Below, piece by piece: positions 1 through 12,304 of a stretch of DNA of 64,000 bases (positions are counted from its first letter, which is position 1; each line of letters opens with the position of its first letter). The notes beneath the pieces were generated by a model. The model ran no database searches, was not told where the DNA came from, and saw nothing but the letters and a program-made list of their open reading frames with translations. Made by a program: the position numbers and the translations under genes. This stretch comes from Deroplatys truncata (lineage: Eukaryota; Arthropoda; Insecta; Mantodea; Mantidae): the NCBI GenBank assembly GCA_030765065.1, contig CM060975.1, positions 165,326,993 through 165,390,992 of the forward strand, given 5' to 3'.

Positions 1-1045
1 AGGGGGTACTGTCAATCCTTGATCATAAACGACAATCGTCCTAACTTCGTTTGTCAAATTATTTGTCCAGCTAAAACTGTGAAGAGAGGTACATCAATAA
101 AATAATAGCAATTTTATGTTTTTCTTAGAAATGAAATCTAATTAAAATAACACTTAAATACAAAATTTTCAGAACTTAAGGGGGACTTTTTACAATTCAT
201 TTTACACAAAAAAGTTTGCAGTACATTAGAGATATGTTACAAAGTCTTAAGGGATATATGCATGGCATCTGATAATTTGTAGAGTATTTGCAAATAACAA
301 GAGATAAGTGTTAAAGTAGATATGACATATTTGAAACTGCATCTCTGATAACGCTGTTCCTCTGTTCAAACATGATACCAGCATACGTATGTGTTAAACA
401 TATACATAGACACCTTATGTAATGCCAGAAAATCATTTTATAGATATTTATTAAGATATTTTAGGCCAATGTTAGAAGAAAGCTATCTAAAACTAATACA
501 TAGTGGAGTCGTCTATTCACACATGTTATATGGTATATAATTATTGGATGGTGCAGCAAAAATACATCTAAAAGTATTATATACCAATTTTACCAATCCT
601 GCTTCTTCCAGTGTTCTTAGATCTCAAAGTTGATTTTGTCGACCAATTTGACGATATCCTTTATGTACTAATTGCATTCAGTAGAAAATGTAATCGACAC
701 ATCCTGCTACATGGTGACCTACAAAAGAACTTTCCTATAAAAGCTTTGTGCAGATAGGTCAAACGGTGTTGATCTGTTCCAATTATAAAATTCGTAACAA
801 CCCTAAAGCTTAAGTGTTCAAGTCTTCGTTCATTGGGTCAAACGGTTGAGATATTTATATAAGGGAAAGGATAATTAACTTATTCCGGACGTGAAATTCC
901 TGTTCACGTACTGAGTTGAAAGTATGGTAAAATAAAGCTGTTGTTACCTACTTCCTCACAGAGCTACACAGTATGCCGTGGTAAAGCGATGTCCATAATG
1001 TCTATCTATGCATTGTATGTATGTACGTAATATACATGCACACAC

Positions 1046-1048
<3 letters not shown>
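1..1048. other. AT-rich non-coding stretch, nothing recognised
   Basis: No convincing open reading frame, repeat arm or RNA gene was found. Stops are frequent in all frames, and the composition is that of ordinary intergenic DNA. Confidence 0.6.
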
Positions 1049-1095
<47 letters not shown>

Positions 1096-1102
1096 ATGTG
1101 TG
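1049..1102. repeat. (TA)n/(TG)n microsatellite
   Basis: An uninterrupted TA run of about 37 bases is followed by a short TG-rich run. The short peptide that can be read through it on the minus strand (repeated Ile-Tyr) is an artefact of the repeat. Confidence 0.95.
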
Positions 1103-1540
1103 GGTAACCTCCGAAACAAGTCAACTGGTATAGATAACACCCTCGCCATTGAAAAAAGACACAATTTCTTCTCGATGGTTTTAGGCTACATGCCATGTCC
1201 TGAGTATACGTAGAAGGAAGTGTAAATTAAAAGTCTATACAAGTATTGCTCAAATAACATAAAGAGACCTAAATTGGTTTAATATTCAGTAGAATAATAA
1301 CAATCAGAGATATATACCCTTATGGAATAGTACAGGCATCGTCAGTGATGGGAGCTCAAAGCAGTGTCGGCCTGTGTGTTATTAAGAATGGTATATTCGG
1401 TTTCTCGTTAAGTTGTGAACACTGGATTCATTTCAGTCCCTGAATGAAATGCTGGGTAGAAATGTAGTTGTACTCAAACGTATTGGTGTCCTTTGATTAC
1501 CCTGAAAATATTACACAGTTTTTCTCAAAGTAATGTATAC

Positions 1541-2000
1541 TGTGACACGAGCGAGAACCTACCTATGGACCGGCGGTGCGAGTGCATCCTGACTCCCTAC
1601 CTGGCCGGCTGGGTACGGTTAATGATCGATCCCTTCAGAAGAATATTCGCTTAACTAGCTCATTATGTGTCACTTCCCGCAGTTAGGTAATTACTGTTCC
1701 ATAGATTCCTTTGGGCTGCTTCTAATAAAATCCCTTTCTAGAACGTTTTGCTTTGTATGCAGGTATATAAGGGACTGCTCCTACCCGGACAGTTCAGTTC
1801 AGTTAGTTAAGTAGTTACGAAATTAAGTGAAATCAAGAATCGAAAAGTTTATACGGTGCTGAGTGCACTTCAATTGAGAGTCGTGACTCCGCAGCTTAGT
1901 TGTTAGTTGTGATTTGATGGATCAGCTGTGTTCTGTTCTGAGTATGTATCAAAGGTGTTTAGTAACAACTGGTATTCAAATTTGTTACAATTTATATTAT
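1541..2000 (+). mobile_element. Possible solo LTR with core promoter
   Basis: This GC-richer block begins TGTGACACGAGC and holds a core promoter: TATATAA at 1764-1770, then an initiator-like GTTCAGTTCAGTTAG about 28-32 bases downstream. That layout is usual for insect LTR retrotransposon LTRs. I found no second LTR, no primer-binding site and no clear target duplication. The right edge is approximate. It could also be the 5' end of another transposon or a genuine promoter. Confidence 0.35.
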
Positions 2001-3189
2001 AAACAGATACAGTATATATTTATGTATATTTAGGATAATCCCAAAAGCCACTAAAATTACTTTAATAACCATTTTTGAAAACGCATATTCTTTCTGACGA
2101 ACGTGGGCTATAAAATACCTCCTAATTTCAATTCATAAATTGCTAAATTCCTAAAACCATTTACAGAACCTTCATTGAAAATGCCATGGAGTAGAAAATA
2201 GTTGCTGTACTCCACAGAGAATGCGCGTGGGAAAAAAAACCGGTTAGTCGCTGTGTTACTCAGAGAATGCGTTATCATTGGTTCATTAGCAAGGCATACT
2301 TTTTGTTTAAATATTTATAACTTTATATTTCAGTGAATCCATAGCTTATATTAACAGCTAAGAAGATTATGTTTCTCGATGGTCACAGATTGTGTCTCTC
2401 TTTCAAAGAGGTTAACTTGGTGGTCTAGGAGTGTGAAATCTTCATATTCACCAGCTTTACTTTTACTTCGTTGTATATGTTAAGGCTTTCTACATTATAT
2501 AAAATCTATGTATTTTTTATATTATTAAATAACTATGGCGCCAAAGAAAAAGCACAAAGCTTCACAATTTCACCTAGTGCAATTATCTAAAAAATTACTC
2601 TAACATTCCGACCAATCATTGCTCCACCGCCAAAGGGTGGAACAATGCAGAATTTGGAAGACTGTTGGGAGGAGGTTAAGAAAGTCACATGTTACTTTGA
2701 ATTTCACTTCCTTTTGCATGCATGCCGAAGCTGTTCGAAATTTGAATTATAAGGGGTATAGATGGGGATTCACCATAAACGTCTAGATCATTGTAGTATA
2801 ATTACATGAAGAACGAGGGGAGGAATATGAAACTAATTAATTTGTCATTCTAATTAATTAAAGCTAACCGTGCAACTTCGAGTAAGCCGGCTAGTATTAT
2901 ATAATTACACGAATAATGCATATTTTAGCTTTTTTACGATGGTTTAAATAAAATTACTTGCTACTTAATAATTATGTAATTTTAAAGACCTATACACACT
3001 CAAAGCGAGGTTTCAAAACGTATTGAAAGACATGTTTTGCAGTTTATTCTGCATTGTTTGAAACGAATATCATTGTTGGAGCTTTAGTTAATGACAACAT
3101 CCAGAACTACACTTTTAGTTTATATATCCAAGCCAGAAGTAACAGCATAGGATACCTTGTCACATCTGTTGCCCTTCGATTCCTGGCAC
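2001..3189. other. AT-rich non-coding stretch, nothing recognised
   Basis: No supported gene or repeat was found. It includes short A/T-rich runs and a local TTAATTAATT-like sequence near 2,850. Confidence 0.5.
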
Positions 3190-4030
3190 TGTGAAAGTTA
3201 ACCCGATTTTTACTTTCTCTACCATGTACATAATAGGTAAAGAAGGTATTGCATTTCACCAAAAATTTTATACCGAGATTTCACCAGAAATACATGTTTT
3301 GAGATCCTTGAATCCTTAAAAATCATTTGTGTGTGTGTCTGTGAACAGCATAACTCAAAAACGAAAATTCGGATAAATACTAAACTTGGTATTTAGGTTC
3401 AGTACCTTCCAAAGATGCGACACGACACACATTGTCGCATCCTTGGAAGGTACCCTCACCCCAAACTATCCTTTGCATGGAGAATTATTCAAAATTTTTG
3501 TTTTTCTAAAAATGGCTGTAACGATTTTGATCTAAATATCACATATTAAATATATTTACGTTACAAATAAAATGAACATGTTGAATTTTCTGGGAATAGC
3601 CAATGAAGTCCTTTTCATTCGGAAGAAATGTTGTATTCTCTTGTATAACTCGAAAACGTTAGCGATAGAAAGAAACGTACTAGACAAAAAATGAACACCT
3701 CTTTAAAACACACGATTTATTTCAAATAGATTTTTTGTGACATCAACTATTTCCGAGATATACGTTATTAATGGTTCGAATTATTCTATACTTTTGTCAT
3801 TCTTTTAAGTCCTTTCGAGATTTCGTTGTTTCTTGAATTTCACGCAAAGAGCATGGAATTTTATGGCCAGTACATAGCGTTGAGTTCTTAAACACTACTA
3901 TGGCTATTCCCTTTGTATCTATAACGATAGGTGTAATGCAGCTAGTTCCGGAAAGTTTTATCTCGATTAAAATGAAAAAGATAGGAAGATAAGCCTTCGT
4001 AAGAATAAGTTGTATACTCACTAATAAGCG
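3190..4030 (+). repeat. Dispersed ~0.8-kb repeat, copy A
   Basis: This is one of about eight copies of an anonymous repeat in the window. Shared landmarks, in order, are CTTTCTCTACCATGTAC, GTGAACAGCATAACTCAAAA, GATGCGACACGA, TAACGATTTTGAT, TTTTCTGGGAATAGCC, TTCCGAGATAT, GCAAAGA and a final TTATCTCGATTAA. There is no open reading frame longer than about 75 codons, and copies diverge strongly, so it is an old non-coding family. The copy contains a near-perfect hairpin at 3402-3453 not seen in the others. Confidence 0.75.
3402..3453. repeat. 21-bp inverted repeat (hairpin)
   Basis: Arms 3402-3422 and 3433-3453 pair at 20 of 21 positions around a 10-base loop. The arms contain CCTTCC and GATGCGACA. 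Other copies of the surrounding repeat carry this block only once, so the hairpin probably arose locally, for example by template switching. Confidence 0.85.
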
Positions 4031-4221
4031 CTAGAGGCTGTAGAATGTCATGTGAATTTGTTACATCAGAAGTTATCTTTAGTGTTTACATGGAGCCACC
4101 ATTGCTTTTGAGGATTATACGCACAATCAAAATGAATATAGTACTTTTCATATGGCAGGTTTAGACGCAAAGCTTTATTCTATCTTCTAATATATTAATT
4201 ATCTTTAGTATGTCACACCCT

Positions 4222-4480
4222 CATGCACTTGGCAGTGATGTGCAATCTTCCAAATGTTACGGAGAAGTAATCAGCATTACGTATCTCCCAGCCGGAACAT
4301 CGGTTTCTCTGAACCACAGATCGCTTCCATTCGTAGCTCATATACTGCGGAGTGAGCGTTTGAGCCGATAAGGCCGTACCCCCGTAGATGGACTCGAGCC
4401 CAGGTATACTCCGTGGCCGGAAACTGGAGCACTGCGCTTCAAACCACTGCGCCACGCCAAAGCGAGATCTTTTGAAGTAA
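4222..4480 (-). mobile_element. tRNA-derived SINE, family shared with 41150-41397
   Basis: Read on the minus strand it begins with a tRNA-like head: an A-box-like GTGGCGCAGTGGTTTGAAG near 4,455 and a B-box-like GGGCTCGAGTCCA near 4,395. An unrelated body follows. The body matches the 41.2-41.4 kb segment in order (TACGTATC..CCAGCC, a GATCGCT block and an end near CCGTG.CCGG). No target duplication was identified. Confidence 0.6.
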
Positions 4481-4795
4481 GCTTCAAAATAATTTTTATT
4501 GAGTCTGAAAGGGGAGATGCATATTTCATATCTCAATTTCCCTCCTTAATCCGAAGAAAATTGGTGCTTTTATGATAGTAAGTAACTACTAAGCCAAAAC
4601 AAATATTTGCCTTAAATTTCGTCCTTTGATCTTGTCTAAAACCTATTGGGTACGCTATAACTTTAATGTGGATAGTAGGGAGTAATGAAAAAGGAGATAG
4701 GGTGCATAGGAAACAAAAGGACAACCACCAATTTATCCTCCTACCCCTGTCCCACATGAAGATGGTATACTGTATATTAAGAAAAAGCGATACAG

Positions 4796-4808
4796 CAGTG
4801 GAAATACA
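4796..4808. repeat. 13-bp SINE target-site duplication, left copy
   Basis: CAGTGGAAATACA is repeated exactly at 5177-5189 and brackets the minus-strand SINE between them. Confidence 0.85.
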
Positions 4809-5176
4809 TTCATTCATTCATTATCTGTTTACCCTCCTCTTATGTAGGACTTACACCCCCCAGGGGTGCCTGGGGTCAGAGGCCCGTCGAGGAGCAGACA
4901 CTCATGGATCAGACAGAGCATCCAGGATGGGTGATCAGCCCGATGCCTGGTATGGGATGAAGGAAGTAGATGAAACGAAATGATGCTGAAATGGATGAAA
5001 GGAAAGGTGATGATGGAGTTGGTGGAATGAATGGCGGGGGAAACCGGAGAACTCGGAGAAAACCCGCCCAGACGCCGCTTCGTCCACCACAAATCCCACA
5101 TGCAGGTCCCTGGGATTGAACCCGGTCCGCCTCGGTGGGAGGCGAGCGGTCTAACCACTCGGCCACGGCGCCGCCT
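4809..5176 (-). mobile_element. Complete tRNA-derived SINE with perfect target-site duplication
   Basis: On the minus strand the element starts GGCGGCGCCGTGGCCGAGTG, a class-II (Ser/Leu-like) tRNA head with A box TGGCCGAGTGG and B box GGGTTCAATCCC. A ~280-bp body ends in an AATG tail (seen as CATT repeats at 4809-4822 on the plus strand). It is flanked by 13-bp perfect direct repeats (4796-4808, 5177-5189), which mark a LINE-assisted insertion. Peptides readable through it are not genes. Confidence 0.85.
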
Positions 5177-5189
5177 CAGTGGAAATACA
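5177..5189. repeat. 13-bp SINE target-site duplication, right copy
   Basis: Identical to 4796-4808. Confidence 0.85.
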
Positions 5190-6054
5190 ACTGGTCTGAA
5201 AATAATCAAACAGCAAACAATTTATATGAAGAAAAATTCAACACATCATTTCCAAGTATCTATAAAGTTCTCAGCCGGCATCAACAGATGTAACTCGCCA
5301 GATTGAGAACTGGTCACACTAACCTAACTCTTGACTATCTATTTACCAGATAGGTTCCTCCATTTTGTGAACGTTGCAACAAAAGACTGACGTTATAGCC
5401 GAATGTGACATTATTAGATAAACCGACAAAGTTACTTTCATTGTTTAAACTATTAAATTATTGTAAATTAGCCAGTTTATTGGAAACCTGTGTCAAACTT
5501 GTTAATATGTTTGAAATACTGTAACAATGTAAATACATTGTCACTACAAGACCTATGCTATCAGGCGACATTAAATAAAGGTTATATAAATACCTACTGG
5601 ACATATTTGTATTAGGCTTTCACCGATTGTAAATGCTTACCTACTTGAAGAGCACACATACTTTCAAAACTTCGAGAATTTTGGTAGGGGATGATGGTAT
5701 CAAAAATACAGACAGTATTCATCATATTTTATTCCATTTATTTGATTTTTAATAGCAGGAGCTTTTGTGTCCTGCGCGGAAAATTTATGGTATTACATGT
5801 ATATGGGTTGAAATGGAAGTACTCAACATAAAATAATTTCTAGATGATTATAAACAGACTCCATTTGAAAAGAGAACAAACGGGACAAAGAGTATAATAA
5901 AAGCATGTTTTTGGTTTTAAAAATTCTTCATTGCAAAGCAGGGTAATATCGTAAAACTATTTTACTATACGTCGACACTTCACAGCGGTTTATCCTAGAA
6001 AGGAATCACTGTGTTTAAAACAAATTGCCATATTAAACTCTTTTGAATTTTTAT
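5190..6054. other. Non-coding, nothing recognised
   Basis: AT-rich sequence without a supported gene. A stretch ending ATTAAATAAAGGTTATATAAATACC near 5,570 might be the 3' end of an old retroposon, but nothing upstream supports that. Confidence 0.45.
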
Positions 6055-6425
6055 TTACCTATAGTAAGCAGCCGAAGTGTTGCATTTCACCCAAACAATT
6101 CTATAAAAGATTTCACCGAAAATGCACGTTTTGAAGCTTCCTTAATCTAAATAGAAAATAGGTCTGCCTGTGTTGTCTGTGAACACCATAACTCGAAAAC
6201 GAAAAGTCGGTCAAATATCAAAACTTGGTATTTAAGTTAAGTATCTTCTAAGGATGAGGAACGAAGTTTGTCAAAAAAATTCCCAACCCATACTACTCTT
6301 TACATAGAAAATTTAAATGATTTTCACAAAAACAGCTCTAACGATTTTGATTAAACACCATGTGTTTAAGATATTTTTAGGACAAATAAAATAAATATTT
6401 TGAACTTTCTGGGAATAGACTGTGG
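6055..6425 (+). repeat. Dispersed ~0.8-kb repeat, copy B, 5' part
   Basis: It carries the early landmarks of the family (GCATTTCACC, GTGAACACCATAACTCGAAAAC, TCTGGGAATAG) in plus orientation. It breaks off where an opposite-orientation copy begins and resumes at about 7,217. Confidence 0.7.
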
Positions 6426-6429
6426 ACTC

Positions 6430-7216
6430 TACACAAAAAATCTGATGTGTTACATTAACAGATTTTCTCTTCCATCTATCCTTTATTAGTGGATATACGA
6501 ATTATCTCACGAAAGTTTATTTCCCTATCCACTTCATTTTAATCCTGATAAACCTTTCCGGATATAGGTGTATTGCACATTTTGTTATAGATGCAAAGAG
6601 AATAGCGATAGCCAAATGTTTTAGAACTGGATGCAATATGTTGGCTTTAAAATGCCATACTCTTTCCAAGAAACCCCAAGAAACAGCTGAAAATCTGCAG
6701 TACTTGAAAAGAATGACTGGGTATTGAATAATACTAACCATTAACAGCGAATATCTCGGAAATGGCTGATGCCATAAGATGCTATTGGAAATAAATTATG
6801 TGTGTTAAAGAGACTTAGATTTTTTTGTGTAGTACGTTTTCGTCTATCGCTTAGCGTTTACCAGTTTGCCATGTAAATTCTTTAATATATGGTATTTTAA
6901 TCAAAATCGTCAGAGGCATTTTTCGGAAAATAAAAACTTTCGAAAAATGTTACATATAAGGGAAGTGGAAAATCTTCGTGTCGCATCTTTGGAAACTATT
7001 TAACTTAAATACCAAGTTTTGTATTTTTCGACTTTTCGTTATGCTGTTCACAGACATAAAAAGACACACACACGCGCGCGGAGATTTTCCTTAAAATACT
7101 ATTTTTGGATTCAGGGGGCGTCAAAACATGCATTTCCGGTGTTTTCTTGTATATAATTTTTGGGTGGAATACCATACCTTCTCTTCTTACTATGTACGTG
7201 GTAAAGAAAGTAAAAA
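6430..7216 (-). repeat. Dispersed ~0.8-kb repeat, copy C, nested in copy B
   Basis: The family landmarks appear in reverse order and complement, from CACTTCATTTTAATC near 6,535 to TATGTACGTGGTAAAGAAAG at the right end. Copy B is interrupted on both sides, so this copy inserted into, or recombined with, an older member of its own family. Confidence 0.7.
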
Positions 7217-7540
7217 TGTAGATCTCGTTAAACCACACAATTTATTTCAAATTACATTTTTTGTGAAGATTACCACTTCCGAGATATAGTTTATCATTGA
7301 CTTGGATTTTCCAACACTTTTGCTTTTCTTAACTGGTTAGTCGTTATTCTTTTTTCTTTTTCTCGTGGTCATGCAAAGAATATGAAATTTCAAAGCCATT
7401 ACAAAGCAGCATGATCTTTGTAAACATGATATCGTCTTATCTACTGTATCCTACAATGAAATGTGTAGATGTGAATTCAAAGTTTATCTCGATTAACAAG
7501 AAACAGACAGAATAATAAGAATAATTTCGAACAATAGTAG
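7217..7540 (+). repeat. Dispersed ~0.8-kb repeat, copy B, 3' part
   Basis: It continues the plus-strand order of copy B: TTCCGAGATATAG, TCTCGTGGTCATGCAAAGAAT, CGAAATG-like and TTATCTCGATTAACA. Together with 6055-6425 it forms one interrupted copy. Confidence 0.65.
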
Positions 7541-8419
7541 AGAAAGTAAATGTAACACAAAGAGTTTTTATCTGTTTTATTTGTGTATGTGCTGCTCCCA
7601 CTCAGTTGTACTTCACTTGAAGTAGCACTGCATGCTATTACAACCCGGATATGTTGTGACCTCACGTCCATGAACAAACGATGACATTTGAAGGAGCTTC
7701 AATTTCTGGAAGGTGGTCAGCCGGACACGTTCAGTGACGCTTCGTTGTGATTAATGGAAGCAGAAAACCGCACGCAAATGGGAAGACCAACTCTAACAAG
7801 CACGTAAACCTTCGGAGGTCGGGATGTCCTGGCATACTTCAAACTACGAGATGAACAACAAAACGATATAACCTCACTGGGGAAATGATGTAACCAAGAA
7901 CAGAAATACTTTCAGGAACTGAAAAGACAAAACTTCTACTGTTCTGAATGCACAATTGTGAGGAAACACTAAGCAAGAGCGCATATGGCAGCAGTAGAGT
8001 AACTAAAGGTCTTCGCTTCCCGCCACATTGACGGGAAAGCCAACTGAAAGAAGCTTTGTACAAAGTGCTGACTGAATGTTTTTGTTCTAACTTATTGCTA
8101 ATGAGGTTTATTGTTGTTCAGTCAATTTATAATATATATGCGACAAACAAATTCATATATTTAATCATTTATGAATTACTCATACTGAAGTTTGACTGCT
8201 TAATCTAGTAGCATTGTGTACAAGAGACAAGGAGATGATTGGCAATTGACAAATGACAATTATGTTAAAAATATAATATAAAAAATCATTATAATTTTTG
8301 TTAATTCTTAATACACAGAGTATTACCAACATGCCTCAAGTATGCCATTTCCAGTATTCCAATCTTGTATATACTTATATTTGCAATTTTTTCTCCCATT
8401 TATTATTCTGTCCCTTTCT
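7541..8419. other. Non-coding, nothing recognised
   Basis: The part at about 7,680-8,060 is somewhat richer in G+C but has no frame resembling a known protein. The remainder is AT-rich. Confidence 0.45.
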
Positions 8420-9200
8420 TTCTTCTCAACTACTTACCTATTTTATGTAGAGAGAGAAATGATTTCATCCAAAAATTCTATATATAAATTTCACGAAGAT
8501 TCATGGTTTGAGATCCCAAGAATAAGAAGTATTTTTTTTTTTAGAAAAATCCCTTTTGTATGTATGTGCGTGTTTGGCTATCTATCTGTGAACAGCATAG
8601 CTCAAAAACGAAATGTCAAATGATTAGTAAACTTGATATTTAAATTGAGGACTCCCAAGGACGCGACACGAAGCTGTCCAATAAAATACTGCCAACTCAA
8701 ATTAGCTTTACATGGAAATATTTTCGTTATTTTTGATTTCGGCAAAAACGACTCCAACGATTCTCATTAAATTGCCGCACGCATAAGATGTTTGCATGAA
8801 TAATAACATGTGTATCATGCATAAATGTTCTGCGACCAACCTCTGAAGTCACCTTCATTTGTAACGAATTTGATAAAACCTTGCATAACTGGCAAACCGA
8901 CAGAGAAAGACAAAAGCTCCTTATACAAAAATATATACATATCTCTTAAAGCACACATTTATATCAAACACTTTTCTGTGACTTTGTTATTGGTTTGAAT
9001 TTTCATATATTTATACTAAGGCGCTATTCGTTTTTTGCTCAGTCATGCAAAGAGTTAGGAATTTCGTTTTAGCCTCATATGTCCCTCTTGTACACACAGC
9101 GAAATGTGTAATGAATCCACTTTTAAAAATTCCGATCTCGATTAACCTGAAGTATGAGAATAAGCTTTTGAAAAAAAAAGGTATGTGGAAGAGTGGGTAG
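8420..9200 (+). repeat. Dispersed ~0.8-kb repeat, copy D
   Basis: Family landmarks are in plus orientation: GTAGAGAGAGAAATG, CTGTGAACAGCATAGCTCAAAA, GGACGCGACACGA, ACTCCAACGATTCTCATTAAA, AACTGGCAAACCGAC, CATGCAAAGAG and GATCTCGATTAACC. It is diverged and has no coding frame. Confidence 0.7.
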
Positions 9201-10013
9201 AGAAGCTATGGTGAATTTAAAACAGATATTTTACCCCTACTTCATAAAAATTGTCTTAAAGCAGAATCTTTCATAAACAAGCAATTGAACAGCTCTCTCA
9301 TAACTTTTTCAAGATATTTCAGTTTTCTCCAAGGAATCCTCTTTTCATTTCACAATCTTGGAATCCCAGTGTGAAAGCGTTTACAATCAAGTGTCATGAA
9401 ATTATAAACAATTTATGCAATTGGTTCCGTACTGTTCTTTTATCTTCTATAATGTATACTAAGGAAAGATTTCATGCGTTTTAGTGAGAAAAGTGGCATA
9501 ATGATTATGCAACATTTCATGAAAGCTTCTGTATTGTTATATCGCTGTGCAAGTCAAGCGTCCTCTAAGCATAAAACTAGATAAATGCCTAACGATAACG
9601 TCCGACAGGAAAGTGGTTTCTCAGTTATAAACCAACCAAAATAATTTATACGTAATAACTTATGGAGTTTATTTATTCACTCTAATCAATGAACTAGTCT
9701 AGCCTCTATTACTTGATAATTGTGACTTCAAAAACAAATTCCTGGTAATTTTTATGATCTTTGGTTTTACGAGGACCACAAATTAAACGAAAAATGTGCT
9801 TCAGCAGACAAGTTTGTTTACTCATTCGCATGTCATAGATGCTCCATCTACTATCCGTATAAGCAAACACCTTATTTTTTCTACCTGCTTTAGATTCACT
9901 ATTGCACTTTCATCCTCTTATTAAATAAAGTAATTCGGTTTTATCTTCTTACTATCACATACATGAGTGAGTATTTCTGTTATTCATCATTTGAACCGAA
10001 TCGTGTTTTACAC

Positions 10014-10014
<1 letters not shown>
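9201..10014. other. AT-rich non-coding stretch, nothing recognised
   Basis: No supported gene or repeat was found before the CA microsatellite. Confidence 0.5.

Positions 10015-10062
<48 letters not shown>
10015..10062. repeat. (CA)n microsatellite
   Basis: About 24 consecutive CA units. Confidence 0.97.
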
Positions 10063-10063
<1 letters not shown>

Positions 10064-10269
10064 AGGGCTCATTGTATGTAACACATTAATTTACCTACAA
10101 ACAATGGTCCCAATTCTAATACAATATTAACCGAAGACTTGCCATTCTAGAAGATAGAGATAATTGTTACAGGTCCTCCTCTAGTTACGCTTTATATTTT
10201 AGTCTACTTGTCTATTTCTCCATTATTGCATTTTCTTTTTTTTTAATTTCCATTTATTTAACTGCATGA

Positions 10270-10512
10270 CTTATCGACGGTCTTTCCTTTGGAACTTATT
10301 GCCTATTGACAATGGTGTTAACTCGTATTCCCTTGTCGTTGGGATTTTTGCACGTTTTGGGTTTTAATCATTAGATCATACACAAACTAATACTCTAATT
10401 CATACTTCCAGACTCTGGGGAGGATAAAGAATAATCTTGGCTAGAGAAAAAACTCCACACCCACACCCTTGCACAGCAGCAGGTGCTCTACCGACTGAGC
10501 TATGGGGCCACC
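10270..10512 (-). mobile_element. tRNA-derived SINE, family shared with 53377-53648
   Basis: On the minus strand the head reads CCCCATAGCTCAGTCGGTAG, a clear tRNA A-box region. The B-box half is missing. The body (TTTCTCTAGCCAAGATTATT, CAGAGTCTGGAAG, TACGAGTTAACACCATTG, ATAAGTTCCAAA) matches, in the same order, the plus-strand SINE at 53.4-53.6 kb. No target duplication was found here. Confidence 0.7.
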
Positions 10513-10519
10513 CTACATT

Positions 10520-11139
10520 TTCTTGCTCTATGTGATTTTGATATTAGCGATTTTTTTTACCGATCCTTGCCCATATTACAGTTACTAACAGAGTGTAAGG
10601 CACATGGTCAAAATGAAATATCAGGAATAACATACGATATATTTTACATATGTGTAAAAAGGAACTTATAAGGGTTTAACGTCACTTGTATAACTGAGGT
10701 CTGTAACTAATTTTGACCCATAAAACTACTTTACTTCTATAAAATGAATGTTTAAATTGTGTTTCAGGTTTTCTACAATTAAAATAAGAGCACATAAATA
10801 TTATTGTATGTTCATGAAATAATAATAGCAATATTAAAGCAGAAAAGGTTTATGGGGTTGGTAAAGTTGAAGCTTACACAGTACATGAATGCCAGAAAAA
10901 ACGAAACGAACATCTTATCGAAACGTACAAACAATATACGTCTTGTATTTTGCATGTCAGGTATCAGAAATAAGGTCATATGCATATTTTCGAATTTAGA
11001 ATACCGTAAGATGCAATGTGCCTTAGTATTTTCGTAAGTAAGAAGTACAAATTAACGCTGATGGTGTTTCCAGGCTTAAATGCACCAGTGACGTCATGAG
11101 ATTCAGGATATATTGGTTTCTATTATTTCTGTTGCCTAC
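10520..11139. other. Non-coding, nothing recognised
   Basis: Two short readable frames (under 80 codons) lack any recognisable motif and are most likely chance. Confidence 0.5.
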
Positions 11140-11930
11140 ATGTGAGCAGAGGAAGTATCGTATTCCACCCAAAACTTCGATACACGTTTTGATACTCCCT
11201 GAATAAAAAAGAATAGCTTTTTAGAAAAAGATCCGTTTGTGTGTTTCTGTGAACAATATAATTCAAAAAACGAAGGGTAGGTTAAATACCAAACTTGATA
11301 TTTATGTTTAGCATCCTTCAAGGATGTGACACGAAGATTTTCAAGAGAATCTTCTTCACCAAACTACTCGTTAGGTACATGGAAATTATTTCAAAATATT
11401 GTATTTTCTCAAAAATAGCTCTAACATTTTGAATAAAATACTATATATTTATGAGAAATGAAATGTGTATTTTGAATTTTCTGGTAATAGCTTCTGAAGT
11501 CCTGCTCATTCTAAATGAATTTTGTGTAACTGATAAACCGTAAGAGATAGTCAAAATCTTACACAAAAATGTTAAAGCATACACTTTATGTGAAATATTT
11601 TTTTATAGAGTTAAGCATTTCCGAGATATGCTTTGTTATTGGCTTGACTTTTCAAATATTGTTTTCTCAAATGGGAAGTGATTCGTTTTTTCTCGTGGTT
11701 ATGCCATCACATATTAACCAGCTATTAAAGGATTTGACTATCGCTTAAGCCTACTGTATTACCATATTCCCATGTATCACAAGGAAGTATGTAATAAATC
11801 CATTTCTAAACATGTTTAACTTGATTAACGTGAAGTGGATAGAAGAATAAGCTTTTGTATTAATAGTGTGTCGAAGAATGGTAAAGAAAAGCCTGCGAAT
11901 GTAACACATCCGATAATCTTTCTTGTATTG
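11140..11930 (+). repeat. Dispersed ~0.8-kb repeat, copy E
   Basis: Plus-orientation landmarks are GTGAACAATATAATTCAAAAA, AAGGATGTGACACGAAG, TTTTCTGGTAATAGC, ACTGATAAACCGTAAG, TTCCGAGATATG, TTCTCGTGGTTATGCC and TTGATTAACGTGAAG. It is diverged and non-coding. Confidence 0.7.
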
Positions 11931-12299
11931 TTTCATTGTTATGTGGGTTCCGATTTAGGACACTTTTACTATTCATAGATAATCGAGTGTTAGAAAAAGC
12001 ATCAAAGGATTTCATTTTGCAACATAATATTTATTATATGCTTCTGTAACGTTGACATTTGTCAAACAATATACACAAATTTTCTTGGTTGTATACACCT
12101 AAAGTTTAGTAAAATAAATTTCATTTCAGTTGGAAGTTGTCTGCATGTCTTAGTAACCACAATGTGACAGTAAAATAAAATGATTTTTTTTCTATATGTG
12201 TAAGTTGGTATTCACTAATTAAATTATGATTACTCTATTTATCTTACGTCGCTTTAACTACACGATCCTATCGCCACGGATCTGTTAGTGGATAACTCT
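11931..12299. other. AT-rich non-coding stretch, nothing recognised
   Basis: No supported gene or repeat was found. Confidence 0.5.
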
Positions 12300-12304
12300 T
12301 AGAT

